64,000 nucleotides of DNA from Dermacentor variabilis (Eukaryota > Arthropoda > Arachnida > Ixodida > Ixodidae), in NCBI RefSeq assembly GCF_050947875.1, contig NW_027460291.1, positions 23,209,368 through 23,273,367 on the forward strand. The letters are read 5' to 3'. Each line of letters opens with the position of its first letter. Within the stretch, counting starts at the first letter, position 1. Position numbers and translations under genes: made by a program. This document shows, piece by piece, positions 54,462 through 64,000 of this stretch. The notes beneath the pieces are model-generated. The model was not told the DNA's origin. It saw only the letters and a list, made by a program, of their open reading frames with translations, and ran no database searches.

Positions 54462-54902
54462 AATCGAACTCAAGGTCAAACTAAATATTTCTTTCCTAGA
54501 AGCGCGCAAGCGTTCTTCTGTTCACAATCAATCGAATCCATCCTACAGTGATGTGACGCGCCGGGGGCAGTGCCACATCCTCCGTCGGCCGCCCGAGTTA
54601 CAAGGAGTGTGACGGCGGATACGCCACCTGCCCCCCTGGCAGAAGCCGCCACAGCTGTTCCGCCCCCTACCACGAAGGGCCAGCAGACCTCCGGGCCTGC
54701 CGGTCCCAGCGCCGCTGCTTGCGCGGACAGGCCCGAAAAAAGCCCGAGCATGCCCGCCGGGCGGGCGTCATTCATTTCAGAGGCGCTGGATGTAACAAAG
54801 AGTACTCCAATGTCTCATACGCCGAAGGAATGGCGTAGCTCCGTGGAGCGCGGCAAGAAAAAACAAAAATCCCGTATCACGCGGCCTGGAAAAATCTCGT
54901 GA
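54462..54902 (+). pseudogene. LINE-D ORF1, C-terminal part
   Basis: It reads LKVKLNISFLEARKRSSVH, SNPSYSDVTRRG, then Ala/Pro-rich AATAVPPPTTKGQQTSGPAG and a basic end (RSSVERGKKKQKSRITRPGK). It ends at 54,902 just before ORF2. Confidence 0.72.
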
Positions 54903-55333
54903 GCTAACCTAATTGATTTCTTTTGACACATACCACAAAAAAACTTGTTATATGGCCACACAGATAATGCACTGGAATCTAAGAGGTCTAATACGCAATC
55001 TCGATGACATTAAGGAACTCCTACACAATTTTAATCCAAGGTGCTCTGTGTGCAAGAGGCACACCTCAATCCTTCAAATACTAGCTTTCTCAGACAATAT
55101 GCCGTTTACCGCGAAGACCGCAACGACGCTTTCGCCTCGACAGGCGGTGTTGCTATAATAGTTGATAAGGTTGTCGCCTGCGAGCATTTACAGCTGCAAA
55201 CGCCCCTTGGGGAAGTTTTAGTCAGAGTAGTGCTTTTTCATAAGTTTGTGACTGTTACTTTTTATACTTCCCGCCCAGTTATCAACTTCCTAGAACAGAA
55301 TTTGAAAGTTTTATTGCACAACTTCCGGAGCCC

Positions 55334-55600
55334 TACATTGTCGTTAATAATAATAATAATATTTGGGGTTTTACGTGCCAAAACCACTTTCTGATTATGA
55401 GGCACGCCGTAGTGGAGGACTCCGGAAATTTTGACCACCTGGGGTTCTTTAACGTGCACCTAAATCTAAGCACACGGGTGTTTTCGCATTTCGCCCCCAT
55501 CGAAATGCGGCCGCCGTGGCCGGGATTCGATCCCGCGACCTCGTGCTCAGCAGCCCAACACCATAGCCACTGAGCAACCACGGCGGGTTACATTGTCGTT
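55334..55600. repeat. 12 bp perfect target duplication around SINE S1
   Basis: TACATTGTCGTT at 55,334-55,345 and again at 55,589-55,600. It brackets the SINE exactly and duplicates the LINE-D endonuclease codons. Confidence 0.93.
55346..55588 (-). mobile_element. tRNA-derived SINE (family S1, copy 2)
   Basis: The minus orientation matches 23,659-23,897 over its length. It has a tRNA-like head (TTGCTCAGTGG, then GGGATCGAATCCCGG), a body with ATTTCGATGGGGGCGAAATG and CCGGAGTCCTCCACTACGGC, and an (ATT)n tail at its 3' end (55,346-55,362). Confidence 0.92.
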
Positions 55601-56664
55601 GGAGACCTCAATGCACGCAATACCTTTCGGGGCGACTCTATATGTGATGCCAGAGGGGGCCTGATCGAAAGTCTCTTGTTATGTACAGGTGCATGTTTCT
55701 TAAATAAGTAGAACTGACTTTTCACAGCGTCGGAAAGAAGGCATTTTCATACATAGACTTAAGTATTAAATCAAGTATAGTTGTTCCGTACGTACTTGGA
55801 ATGGAAAGTTGTTAAAGATGTACACGGAAGTGAACATTTAGCGATTATTTTAAAATTTACAAAACCGGACGTATGTTCCCCACATGTGTCCCACTGGAAA
55901 GTCGACTCAGCGGACGGGCAGCGATACAGAGAGCTGACATGTTTGACATGGGATGGCATTCTTATGGTTGCTATTTACGATGCAGTTACATAATTAACAG
56001 CATATATTGGCGATGCAGCGTCGATATGTATCTCACAAACAAGTGGATCCCCTTCTAAACGATGCGTTCCCTGGTGCAACAATTAATATAGGTAATCGCG
56101 AAAGAAACCAAATAAAGCTTGGAATCACGTTCGTGAATCCCGATCACAAGAAACCTTATCCCCTTTAAGAAAATAAAGTCGGAAGTGAGAATAGCGGGCC
56201 GCCGTGGCAAAAGAGAAAGCTGGCAACGATATATCTCCGGCATTAATTCTCAAACAGACAAAAGAAAAGCCTGCAACAGGCTTAACAAAATCAAAGGCCG
56301 AGAAAGTCATCTTCTACCACTAGTAAACACACAAGGAGACACTCTTGAGGACCAGGCTGATTGTCTTGGAGCACATTTCGAGCACATTTCCAGTACATCG
56401 CATTACACACATACATTTCTAAAATACCATTGTCAAGCAGAGCGACAGCCTGTGGGTCGCAAAGCCATAGGAAATGAAGCATACAATCGCAATTGACCGT
56501 GGCGGAGCTCCAAGCTTCCCTGAATTGTTGTAACAAGTCCTCTCTAGGAAGTGACCGAATAATATATGAAGTGATCAAAAACTTGCACCGTGAAACTTAC
56601 AGAACAGTACTGTCGCTCTTTAACTCGTTGTTCTCTGCCGGCTACATTCCGTCCGCCTGGAAAG

Positions 56665-56744
56665 AATCAATTGAATTGAATTGAATTGAATTTATTTCCA
56701 TAATGAATGGGGGAAATTTAGAACTAAAAAGTGAAGTTTTTTTC
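56665..56744. other. Junction sequence with (TTGAA)n between LINE-D and LINE-F
   Basis: Four TTGAA units (near 56,667-56,690), then about 55 bp of unassigned sequence. It resembles the tail of a LINE lying on the minus strand. Confidence 0.5.
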
Positions 56745-56781
56745 ACTTTTGACAAAGTGAGACACTGCGATTCTGGCCCAG

Positions 56782-57384
56782 GTGTCACAGCTAAACATGG
56801 GCAAGAGAACATATGCGTACATCAAGGATTTTTTGATGGAGCGGACTACCGAAATCATCGCCGGTGACTTGCGGCTCCAAAAGAAGAAACTCGGAAGTGT
56901 CGGGACCCCCCAGGGCTCAGTTATCTCGCCATTACTTTTCAACCTTGTAACGATAGGGGTGGCCGAGCGCCTCTCACGAGTCGCGCGGGTCCGACACACC
57001 ATCTATGCCAACGACATAACGCTCTGGGTCCCAGGAAGAAGCGGCGGACACATCGAGAATACATTGCAAGAGGCGGCTGACGCTATCGAAGAGCAGCTGG
57101 ACGGGTCTGGGCTCGTCTGCTCCCCAAGCAAGTCTGAGCTGTTGGTGATTCCTCCGAAAAGGGCAGCTAGGAAGACGAAAGGCAGCGAACCTGCGAGAGA
57201 GCAAGAGACAATAAAGATCAAGACGAGCGGTGGTCACATGATCCCCGTTGTCGAGAAGATCCGAGTGCTGGGGATGCTGATTGAGCGCAAACGAGTGAAC
57301 GGCGAGACGGTCAACCGTCTGGCGGCCAACATCATCACGGCCATCCGCCTCATTAAGAGGGTGTCGCACAGAACAGCAGAATGA
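56782..57384 (+). pseudogene. LINE-F RT domain with YAND box
   Basis: An open frame of 200 codons: FLMERTTEIIAGDLRLQKKK, GTPQGSVISPLLFNLVTIGV, then TIYANDITLWVPG, where the catalytic pair is YAND instead of YADD (57,004-57,015). GLVCSPSKSELLVI and IRVLGMLIERKRVNGE follow. The Asp-to-Asn change should abolish metal binding. The frame ends at 57,384 by a frameshift. Confidence 0.85.
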
Positions 57385-58299
57385 AGGAAGAAAGCCTCAC
57401 CCGGCTAGTGGAATCCTTCGCCATAAGCCACATTACATACGTTGCTGCTTTCCACAACTGGAGGCAGTGCGAACGAAATAAGATCAATGCGCTCATGTGC
57501 AAAGCGTACAAGGCTGCACTCGGACTTCTCGACTGCACAAGCACCGACAAGTTCCTGGCCCTGGGAGTGCATAACACCCTGGAGGAAATCGCCGAGGCGC
57601 AGAGGACCGCTCAGTTCGCGCGGCTATCGGAAACAAGAACGGGCAGACAAGTTCTGCGTGACCTAGGCCTGGGGCCAAAGGAAAGGGGACCCGAAAATAC
57701 AGAAGTGCCTGTACCGGACGCAATTAGTAGACGGCTACGGGTATGTCCGGTGCCAAGAAACATGAACCCTGAGTTCCACAAAGAGCGGCGGGCGGCGACG
57801 GTCAAGGCGCTCATCGATCTCCATGCCAAAGACAGGGGTGCCGTGTTTGTGGACGCGGCAGAGTATCCACATGACAGAAAGGCATTCGCGGCTGCAGTCG
57901 TCGGTGCATTGACCGGTGCAACGAGAACAGCGGCGTAGGCGGACTCGAGGAGCGCATCAAGCCGAGGAGGTGGCCATTGCCCTGGCCATCGCCGACCGCG
58001 AGTGCACGACTGTGCTCTGTGATTCTAGGACGGCAGTGAAAAATTACGCCAGAGCAAGGGTGTGTGGTGAAGCCGTGCGTGTGTTGCGTGTGGTCGATCT
58101 CGCGAGTGAAAGTCGGTGTGTTGTGATAAAGTGGTTTCCGGCCCACATGTGTGTCGGATCACGGCAGCGCAAACCACAACGAGACGGCGAACGCGGCGAC
58201 GCGACGGCTAACCAACCGCGCCGCTGCTACTACGGCCGACCCGTCGTGGTGGTGGGAAACCAAGGACAATATGACTTCCTAAACGAAACTGTGAAATGA
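57381..58299 (+). pseudogene. LINE-F connection and RNase H domain
   Basis: The 57,381-57,938 frame holds SLTRLVESFAISHITYVAAF, AALGLLDCTSTDKFLALGVH and the RNase H start (AVFVDAAEYP). After a frameshift the 57,916-58,299 frame has AHQAEEVAIALAIADRECTT, VLCDSRTAVKNYARARVCGE and VIKWFPAHM. The Asp, Glu and Asp of the RNase H core can be matched to VFVDAAEY, QAEEVAIA and LCDSRTAV. Confidence 0.82.
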
Positions 58300-58320
58300 T
58301 ACCGACTAGAGCGAAGGACT

Positions 58321-58719
58321 ATGCCGCCACCTCATCCGGGCTTGACCCGTAAGCAGGCGGTTTTATATCGACAACTTCAAACGGGGTCGTTATTCACCCC
58401 GGTGCTGATGAGGCACGTGTGTCCAAGTGTTTATGAAAGTGATCTGTGTTGTGTGTGCCGAAAGGAAAGAGCCACTGCAGCTCACATCCTTTGGAACTGT
58501 GCTAAGAATCCGCACGAAGCTGCAACGATGACAACGATCCCGTCGCGGCTCAAGGCCGCAATGAGGTGCTATGACCAAGATGTCCAAACCCAGGCCGTCC
58601 AGCAGATCACGGCGGCCCTCGAAAGGCAACGACCGAGCGAAGCCGGAGGGAGGCTGCCACCCCAAAAGAGGGGCAGGCGCGGTCGACCAAAGGGAATAGT
58701 GCGGCCGCGGCCGAAGTAG
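58321..58719 (+). pseudogene. LINE-F ORF2 C-terminal zinc-like region
   Basis: It reads PPPHPGLTRKQAVLYRQLQT, LYESDLC-type DLCCVCRKERATAAHILWNC (a CX2C...HX4C motif) and a basic Arg/Pro/Gly tail ending at 58,719. Such a Cys/His region closes I-type ORF2 proteins. Confidence 0.82.
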
Positions 58720-58818
58720 AGGCGCGACACGCCGCGAAGACGCCATGGCCACGTCACGGTAACGCCTCCCTAACAAGGGAAAACTAATCGTTCTGCAGGC
58801 ATTCACAACGAAGTTTCT

Positions 58819-58927
58819 TCACCCACTCACTCACTCACTCACTCACTCACTCACTCACTCACTCACTCACTCACTCACTCACTCACTCACTCACTCACTC
58901 ACTCACTCACTCACTCACTCACTCACT
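58819..58927. repeat. (CACT)n microsatellite
   Basis: About 27 perfect CACT units directly after the LINE-F 3' UTR. It may have grown from the element's tail. Confidence 0.95.
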
Positions 58928-59099
58928 TGACAGAGGTTCGGGCCCCCTTTACAAGGTATGCAGTAGGATAAACCAGCGATACTCTTAACATTTCAAACAT
59001 AATGTGGGCCCAAAAAGCGTTAAAAACAAAGCAGCATACATTTCAATATCAAAATTTCAGGCACGGACTACTGTTTCTTATATTCTCTGTAGGAAAAAA

Positions 59100-60760
59100 G
59101 CAATAGAAGTACAGAAAATAGAGAGAATTGCAGGGTTGTATGCATCAAATGAAATACCCATAATGAAATGCACATTAGTTTTCCCACAAGCACATCCACG
59201 TAGAACAGATGATATCATGAATGCCTCATAAAGATCTAGCGCAGTGTGTTTATGCTGACAGTTGTGACATCAATCTCTCGTTCATAAAAAAATTTAGAAG
59301 TACAGGTATGCTGAGTTGAAGCATTTGTTCTTCATATTTCGTTCAACAAAAAGGGGCTTTCCAATACTTTTTGATGCGTGTGTTGTATGTAGGTGTCCTA
59401 GACTTCAAGTACGATAACAACGTTATGATGCCTTCCCTAGTATTCATGCTGTGTTTACATCGTATGGCCATATTTTATGAATATAGATTACGAGCAGGTA
59501 CTACATTACACCGCATGAAAAGTTGTTCTGTATGTACATTGAAGGGCATTCCAGCTGTGTGTCCAAGGGCTTTTTTCTGAAGTATGCACAATTGTTGCAA
59601 ATTGGATGACGTAGTTTTTCTTATACCAGCAAGCAGTAGTTTAAGTTGGGCAAAAATAACGCGTTGTAAATCAGTAATTTATTATTATATGGTAGAAAAA
59701 AACGTAATCTATCCAAAATGCCGACAGTCCTCGAAACATTGGCAATAAAGTGTTTAATATGCCTGTACCAGGACATATGCTTGTGGAAGTATACACCGAG
59801 TGTTAGAAAGAGTCAACAACCTCTGAAGGCATTTGGTCAAGCATAAGACTTTCTCCGAGAACTACTGGCGACTGTTTAGGAGTAAAAAGCATGGCTTTAG
59901 TTTTGCTTGTGTTCATTTTTAATGAATTTATATTACTCCATGTCAGCAGGCTTTGGAGGAAATCATTGATGTTGAACTGAAGTTTTAATGTTGGACTCGC
60001 AAAATAGAAGAGTAACGTCCTCCGCGTAGATTATATAGGTTGGTGTTTTGCTAATGCTAGTGACATCATTAGCATATAAATTAAGCAAGAACGTCCAAGA
60101 ATGCTTCTTTGTGGAACGCCAGCTTTTATCGATTTCAAAGGGGTCAGGTTGTTGTAGCCAGGCCAGCAGTTGGGCGAACAACGAGTTTATTGCGGTTGCG
60201 CAAGTTACATATATAGCGAAGCCAACGTGACGTAACAGATCACGCGATTACTGGTGCGCCGTGACGACTGCAGATTCAGTCGTGTACAGTTGTCATTGAT
60301 AGAAACGCACTATTTCCGGTACTTAAAGTATGATGTTAAAAGTTTTAAAGGTACTCCTCTTATCCCGCAAAGTTCAAGTTTTACTAATAATGTGTCATGG
60401 TTCAAACTGACAAATGCTTTTGAAAGATCTACACATATTCCAATAACCAACTGTTTTTCCTCAAATACCTTTAGAATAATGTCTTTTTATGTTAACAGAG
60501 CATGCTCCGTCGATCGACCTTTGCGAAAATGAAACTGACATTCACTCATGAAATTGAATTTTTCCGCGAAAGGAGAAATCCTAGAATGTAACAGTTTCTT
60601 CAGACCTTTAGAGAACAGTGGTAGAAGAGAAATTGGTCTGTAATTGGCGAGGTTGTTTTTATCCCAGCTTTTAAAAATTACAATAACTTTTGAAATTTGC
60701 ATTTTTTCGTGGAAAAGTTCCTGCTAAGAGGGCTAGATTATAGATATGAGTGAGTACCGG
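59100..60760 (-). pseudogene. LINE-H ORF2, RT and C-terminal part
   Basis: The RT starts near 60,700 (QISKVIVIFKSWDKNNLANY, RPISLLPLFSKGLKKLLHSR, FHFRKGRSTEHALLT). The catalytic box reads IIYAEDVTLLF (near 60,020), one Asp replaced by Glu. Then LGVYFHKHMSWYRHIKHFIA and VSRTVGILDRLRFF near 59,750. The tail reads LLLAGIRKTTSSNLQQLCIL, QKKALGHTAGMPFNVHTEQL near 59,560. Domain A is broken. Confidence 0.8.
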
Positions 60761-61439
60761 TGCAATTAAATCGGCTATGTAGATTGCAGGTTTTATTTGT
60801 AAATTTTCTATGTCCAGAGCTGCGGTGTTTCTAAGTGAACAAAGTGTTGCGAAAGCTTCAGATTCGCTCGTCGGGTTAAGAAAAAGGCTATTAGGGTTTT
60901 TTTTTCAACCATATTGGTTGCATAAAAATTATGGGAGCTTTACCCTAGGTTCAAGAAAAAGTCATTAAAAGCTTGTGCCAGTATAGTACCTTGCACTGAT
61001 TCACCATTTATTTTAATTCAGTGATATTTTTATTTGCACTGGCACGATTGAAAAGGACATAAATTTTTTCCCACATGGATACAGGCTTATAACTGTTTTC
61101 TATAGAAAAATATTGTGCAGGTATGCGTGTTTCGCATTACACATGAACGTATTGGTTGTATTTCTTTGTTTTCGAAATAGTTCCCAGTCCTCAGGGCTGC
61201 GTGTCGTTAAAAAGTTCTTCAAAAGCTTATTCTTCTTCTTGATTAGTTTGAGGCAATAATTAGTAATCCAAGGTTTACGTGATCGTGCTGACTTCCTAAT
61301 AAGGATAAACGGAAATGATTCGAAGCACGCTTTCTTAAGCAGGCACTGAAACTTATCATAGGCTTCATCGCATGTTTTGCTGTCATAGACGAGTTTATAG
61401 GCAATATTTATCAGCTAATTTCTAAAATTATCGACGGTA

Positions 61440-62190
61440 TGTTGATTAATGTTCTGTAGTTTTCCATCTACGCAAAAAAGTTGTTGACTGTCCTGGTAGG
61501 GGTCTTAAACAAAAAATTGGCAAGTGATCGCTCACTTGTGAGGCAAGAACGCCACCCACAGTGCAGCTAGGATCCAGGTTTGTTATGAATAAAGCAATTA
61601 AAGTACTACTATTAGCCGTAATACGGGTAGGACCAGCAGTAATACTATAGAATCTATTCGAATCTAACACTGAGCCGAGCTGTTGGCATGGGGACACATT
61701 CAGCATATCAATTTTGTAGTCGCCACCTAAACTAAGCATTAGATTATTTTGAATTGCGTACTTAAGAAGCGTTTGAAGATAATCAATGAATTTTGACCAG
61801 CTCCCGCTAGGAGGACGGTACATTGTAGCAATAGTATAATTTTTAGGCTTGACCACAACACTTTCGATATTATTCTATACAGAAGAAAATTGATCAAGTA
61901 TATTACATTCGACGCTTCTTTTTACATGTATTAACAATCCGCCACCAGATTTGTAAGTTCTGTTTATAAAAAATGTTGAATAACTTGGATCCCTTATAAC
62001 ATCTCTGCCTGATGTGAACCTTGTCTCCGTGAGCATTACAATGTCAAAAGTAAAATTAAAGCTTTCAAAAAAAAATTGATAGTTCGTCTGCTATTCTACG
62101 TGCTGATTGCACGTTAAGATGGAAACATTTTATTCCTTGTATAGGTTCAGTGCTGAATATTTTATTTACATCATCTCTGTGTAGTGCCAT
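61440..62190 (-). pseudogene. LINE-H ORF2, endonuclease
   Basis: The start Met at about 62,190 (MALHRDDVNKIFSTEPIQGI) is followed by KCFHLNVQSARRIADELSIF, TETRFTSGRDVIRDPSYSTF and SGGGLLIHVKRSVE. The 61,856-61,446 frame has TIATMYRPPSGSWSKFIDYL, LSLGGDYKIDML and SDHLPIF. These cover the usual EEP catalytic regions; GDYKID stands where GDFNID is usual. Confidence 0.82.
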
Positions 62191-62259
62191 TTTTCAATTT
62201 ATCTTGTTTTTCAATAATCCTATATGTTTTAGCCCTGCACAATTTTGTCAAGGCCACGA

Positions 62260-63225
62260 GGGCTGCGAACATGAATTACTCGGGAGTTTCCATCTTTCCG
62301 TGCCAAAATCTTTCCATCTTTTGTCCAGACGAACTTTCAACTACAGACTCACTTCTTCTCTATTGTCTTTCCCAAGAGCCATTTTAGAGGAGGACAAAGA
62401 TGCTTATTTATTAACACAGGGGAGTCTGATGATTGGCCAACGTCAAACGTTGACACACGTGTTCTTTAGACTTCTGAAGTAGAGAGTCGCGTTTTGCAAG
62501 TCTCCTAAACTAAGCTATAATACTAGGGGAGGATAGTTCGTTTCAGGGATTGACTGTATGCACAATTTCAATGTCATCCGGGATCACAGGCTCATTGACA
62601 AGTGTTCCTATTTGGCATAGAACTTTCTTGAGGTCTTCATTTTCCTCTTCATTCGCTCCCTTGGTCTCGATGTTGCACGTCCGTGAATACTGCTCACTAG
62701 CAGTCAGTCTTAGTTCGTGCTACTCAAGCGCCCGTTTCATACATGTGCAATCATTCATGAACGATTCATTGGCCTTTCTTAACCTTTCGTTCTCCTTTAC
62801 AAGGACAGTATTTTTTTTCCATTATCTGTTCACACTACGCATTCAGGTGCTCGAGGTTTAATCAAAGTCTCCTAGTTCCTTTTGACATCTCGTTCAAGCT
62901 TAGATTTGGATTCTTTAATTTCCTTCCTGAGCTCTTCCCTGAGCTCGTCAATGCGAGGATCTAAACAAAGCTGCTGTGCTTTCATGTTGGGAATATGTTT
63001 ACTGTCGCCGGAAGGGATGTGTCACTTGCGTCCTGCGGCATCTTTTGTTTTTGCGCGAAAGAGCTAATGATATCTTCTCCCACTTTGGCGCCTAATTTCA
63101 TGACTCCTTCTTTCCAGGTGGCGTAGCAGCTTTCCACTTTTTGACATCTCTTCAATGTGGAGCAGTTTCTTCAGTACTGCTCTTGCCTACCTAGGAGGAA
63201 TCGCAGCCAGCCTTCTGATCGGTAT
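62260..63225 (-). pseudogene. LINE-H ORF1, coiled coil and RRM-like core
   Basis: In minus sense it reads DPRIDELREELRKEIKESKS near 62,940, a coiled coil, then EDLKKVLCQIGTLVNEPVIP and DDIEIVHTVNP near 62,560, followed by IIA-FRRLAKRDSLLQKSKE. The IEIVH and FRR-KRD blocks match the LINE ORF1 RRM-like core seen in LINE-C. There are at least four stops. Confidence 0.72.
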
Positions 63226-63259
63226 TCATTGCATTATTGCAAGTTCTTTTTGTTTTGTG

Positions 63260-64000
63260 GGAACGCTTAGTAGGGGCTGCTTTTAAATGTTAGAACTCCT
63301 TTGGAATTCCTTAGCGCTTTTTATATGGAATTCAGGGTGTGCATATACAACCAATAAAACCGCGGCGCCGTCCCGCCTCCCCCCCCCCCTCCATGACCCG
63401 CCTTCTTTACATTAGGGGGGCACATGGAGAAAGCATTTTGTGTCGCATACCAAAAACAGCTGATATATGTTTTCGTTCTATGAAAAACGACTACACTGAA
63501 AAAAGAAGGATTGCCCGTAGACCCCATTTCAGGATAACTTTCGACGTTATTGCAATTAGCATTGAAGCATTGTGGCGAAACACCTTATTTTCACCACCGA
63601 CAGACGTCACGTATGAGTCGTTTATGCAGGTGGTTCCTCTTTCTTCCTTTACGCTTAACTGCTGCTCCATCTAGCGGCGTGTGGCACACAGCGTGCCATC
63701 TAGTAGGGGTGTGGCACATATCTGTGTTTTGTTTATTTAGTCAAATTTTTTATGATATATGTCACCCATGTGATTCTGCTCCACAGAAAACCGTTGAAGA
63801 GCGCATTTTTTTTGTAATTGAAGAGCGGCACATACCCACCCGCACATACCAAATGACCCAAGTTGTCGTGAAAGACGTTCATTAAAAACCAGCATATACC
63901 CAGTGACACACCTTGGTCTGACAGTTTCTGACTCGGTTCCCTCGGTGTAGCAGCCCATTGCTATACCCCTTAGATCATGTACTTGGCGGGAAAGAGCTTA
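63260..64000. other. Unassigned; one C-rich run
   Basis: It contains a (C)n run near 63,379-63,391 and a repeated word GTGTGGCAC (63,679 and 63,709). The plus frames at 63,339-63,674 and 63,550-63,885 lack known motifs. It may be an unrecognised repeat. Confidence 0.35.

Larger units (their letters stand above)
53883..54472. repeat. 11 bp direct repeats flanking a 568 bp composite insert
   Basis: AATCGAACTCA occurs at 53,883-53,893 and 54,462-54,472. Between them lie an RTE 3' end (minus) and a tRNA-type SINE (plus). LINE-D ORF1 sense stops at the first copy and resumes at the second. Confidence 0.75.
53090..56669 (+). mobile_element. LINE-D: Jockey/I-like LINE, ORF1 and 5' part of ORF2
   Basis: A plus-strand LINE beginning near the microsatellite. 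ORF1 is at 53,090-54,902, interrupted by a 568 bp composite insert. ORF2 runs from 54,958 with an endonuclease cut by a SINE, a linker and the start of the RT. It stops at 56,669 in a (TTGAA)n junction, after which a different LINE (LINE-F) starts. It is the same family as the copies at 10.0 and 44.6 kb. Confidence 0.82.
54958..56669 (+). pseudogene. LINE-D ORF2, endonuclease, linker and RT start
   Basis: The endonuclease starts QIMHWNLRGLIRNLDDIKEL at 54,961, goes on in another frame (LCVQEAHLNPSN, FASTGGVAIIVDK), and is cut by the SINE at 55,346. After it: YIVVGDLNARNTFRGDSICD at about 55,590, then EWKVVKDVHGSEHLAIIL. The linker at 56,185-56,490 (RGKRESWQRYISGINSQTDK, GDTLEDQADCLGAHF) leads to the RT start (ELQASLNCCNKSSLGSDRII, VLSLFNSLFSAGYIPSAWKE). 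No RT catalytic box is reached. Confidence 0.8.
56745..58800 (+). mobile_element. LINE-F: I-clade LINE with RNase H, 5'-truncated
   Basis: It starts in RT domain A (FDKVRHC, then QLNMGKRTYAYIKDFL), continues through RT, connection, RNase H and a C-terminal CX2C zinc-like region to about 58,719. A short 3' UTR leads to a (CACT)n tract. The RNase H places it in the I superfamily of LINEs. It is the best preserved LINE coding sequence in the window. Confidence 0.85.
58930..63250 (-). mobile_element. LINE-H: CR1-like LINE with both ORFs recognisable
   Basis: A minus-strand LINE: ORF1 63,225-62,260, ORF2 62,190-59,100 (endonuclease, linker, RT, C-terminal part). It is the most complete LINE here with no large insertion, but stops and frameshifts are frequent. 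Its exact 3' end near 59,000 is not marked by an obvious tail. Confidence 0.82.

Noticed and set aside
58819..58927. Telomeric repeat
   Set aside because: The unit is CACT, not the arthropod TTAGG repeat.

Overview
This window looks like intergenic or heterochromatic DNA from a large, repeat-rich arthropod genome. The best fit is a hard tick (Ixodidae), judged from remembered repeat families: RTE-like LINE 3' ends with a conserved GC-rich terminus and an (ATC)n tail, tRNA-derived SINEs, I-clade LINEs with an RNase H domain, and Mag-like Ty3/gypsy elements with TGTCACGTG/CACGTGACA LTR ends. The genus cannot be fixed by eye. I see no intact host gene, rRNA, functional tRNA, CRISPR array or bacterial operon. 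Almost every interpretable coding signal belongs to a transposable element (TE), and nearly all are broken.

Layout, left to right. 1-5.3 kb: an RTE LINE fragment, a GC-rich dispersed repeat (family A) and a Tc1-like DD34E transposase split by a 0.5 kb insert. 5.3-10 kb: mostly unrecognised sequence, with one arginine/glutamate-rich ORF and one inverted-repeat MITE. 10-17.2 kb: a LINE fragment cut by gypsy-1, a near complete LTR retrotransposon. 17.25-32.2 kb: a nest in which a mariner-like transposase is split by 14.2 kb of LINE-A, itself interrupted by gypsy-2 (one-ended), gypsy-3 (complete, carrying a SINE) and an RTE copy. 32.5-36.9 kb: another RTE piece, LINE-C (ORF1 plus ORF2) and a second family A copy. 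37-40.2 kb: two related LINE C-terminal remnants. 40.26-40.92 kb: a minisatellite with a 129 bp higher-order period. 41-44.4 kb: little recognisable sequence, a LINE ORF1 tail and a 145 bp-arm foldback. 44.6-47.4 kb: LINE-E and a duplicated tRNA-like SINE. 47.4-53.0 kb: gypsy-4, inserted in a (TA)n tract. 53-58.9 kb: LINE-D, cut by a composite RTE+SINE insert and another SINE, joined to an RNase H-bearing I-clade LINE-F. 59-63.25 kb: LINE-H, with recognisable ORF1 and ORF2. 63.3-64 kb: unassigned.

The elements do not form a pathway. What they share is layering: insertion order can be read from which element splits which. LTR elements encode gag and pol (protease, reverse transcriptase, RNase H, integrase). 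LINEs encode an ORF1 chaperone and an endonuclease/RT ORF2. SINEs and MITEs are non-autonomous. Most copies carry stops, frameshifts or lost catalytic residues and are probably inactive.
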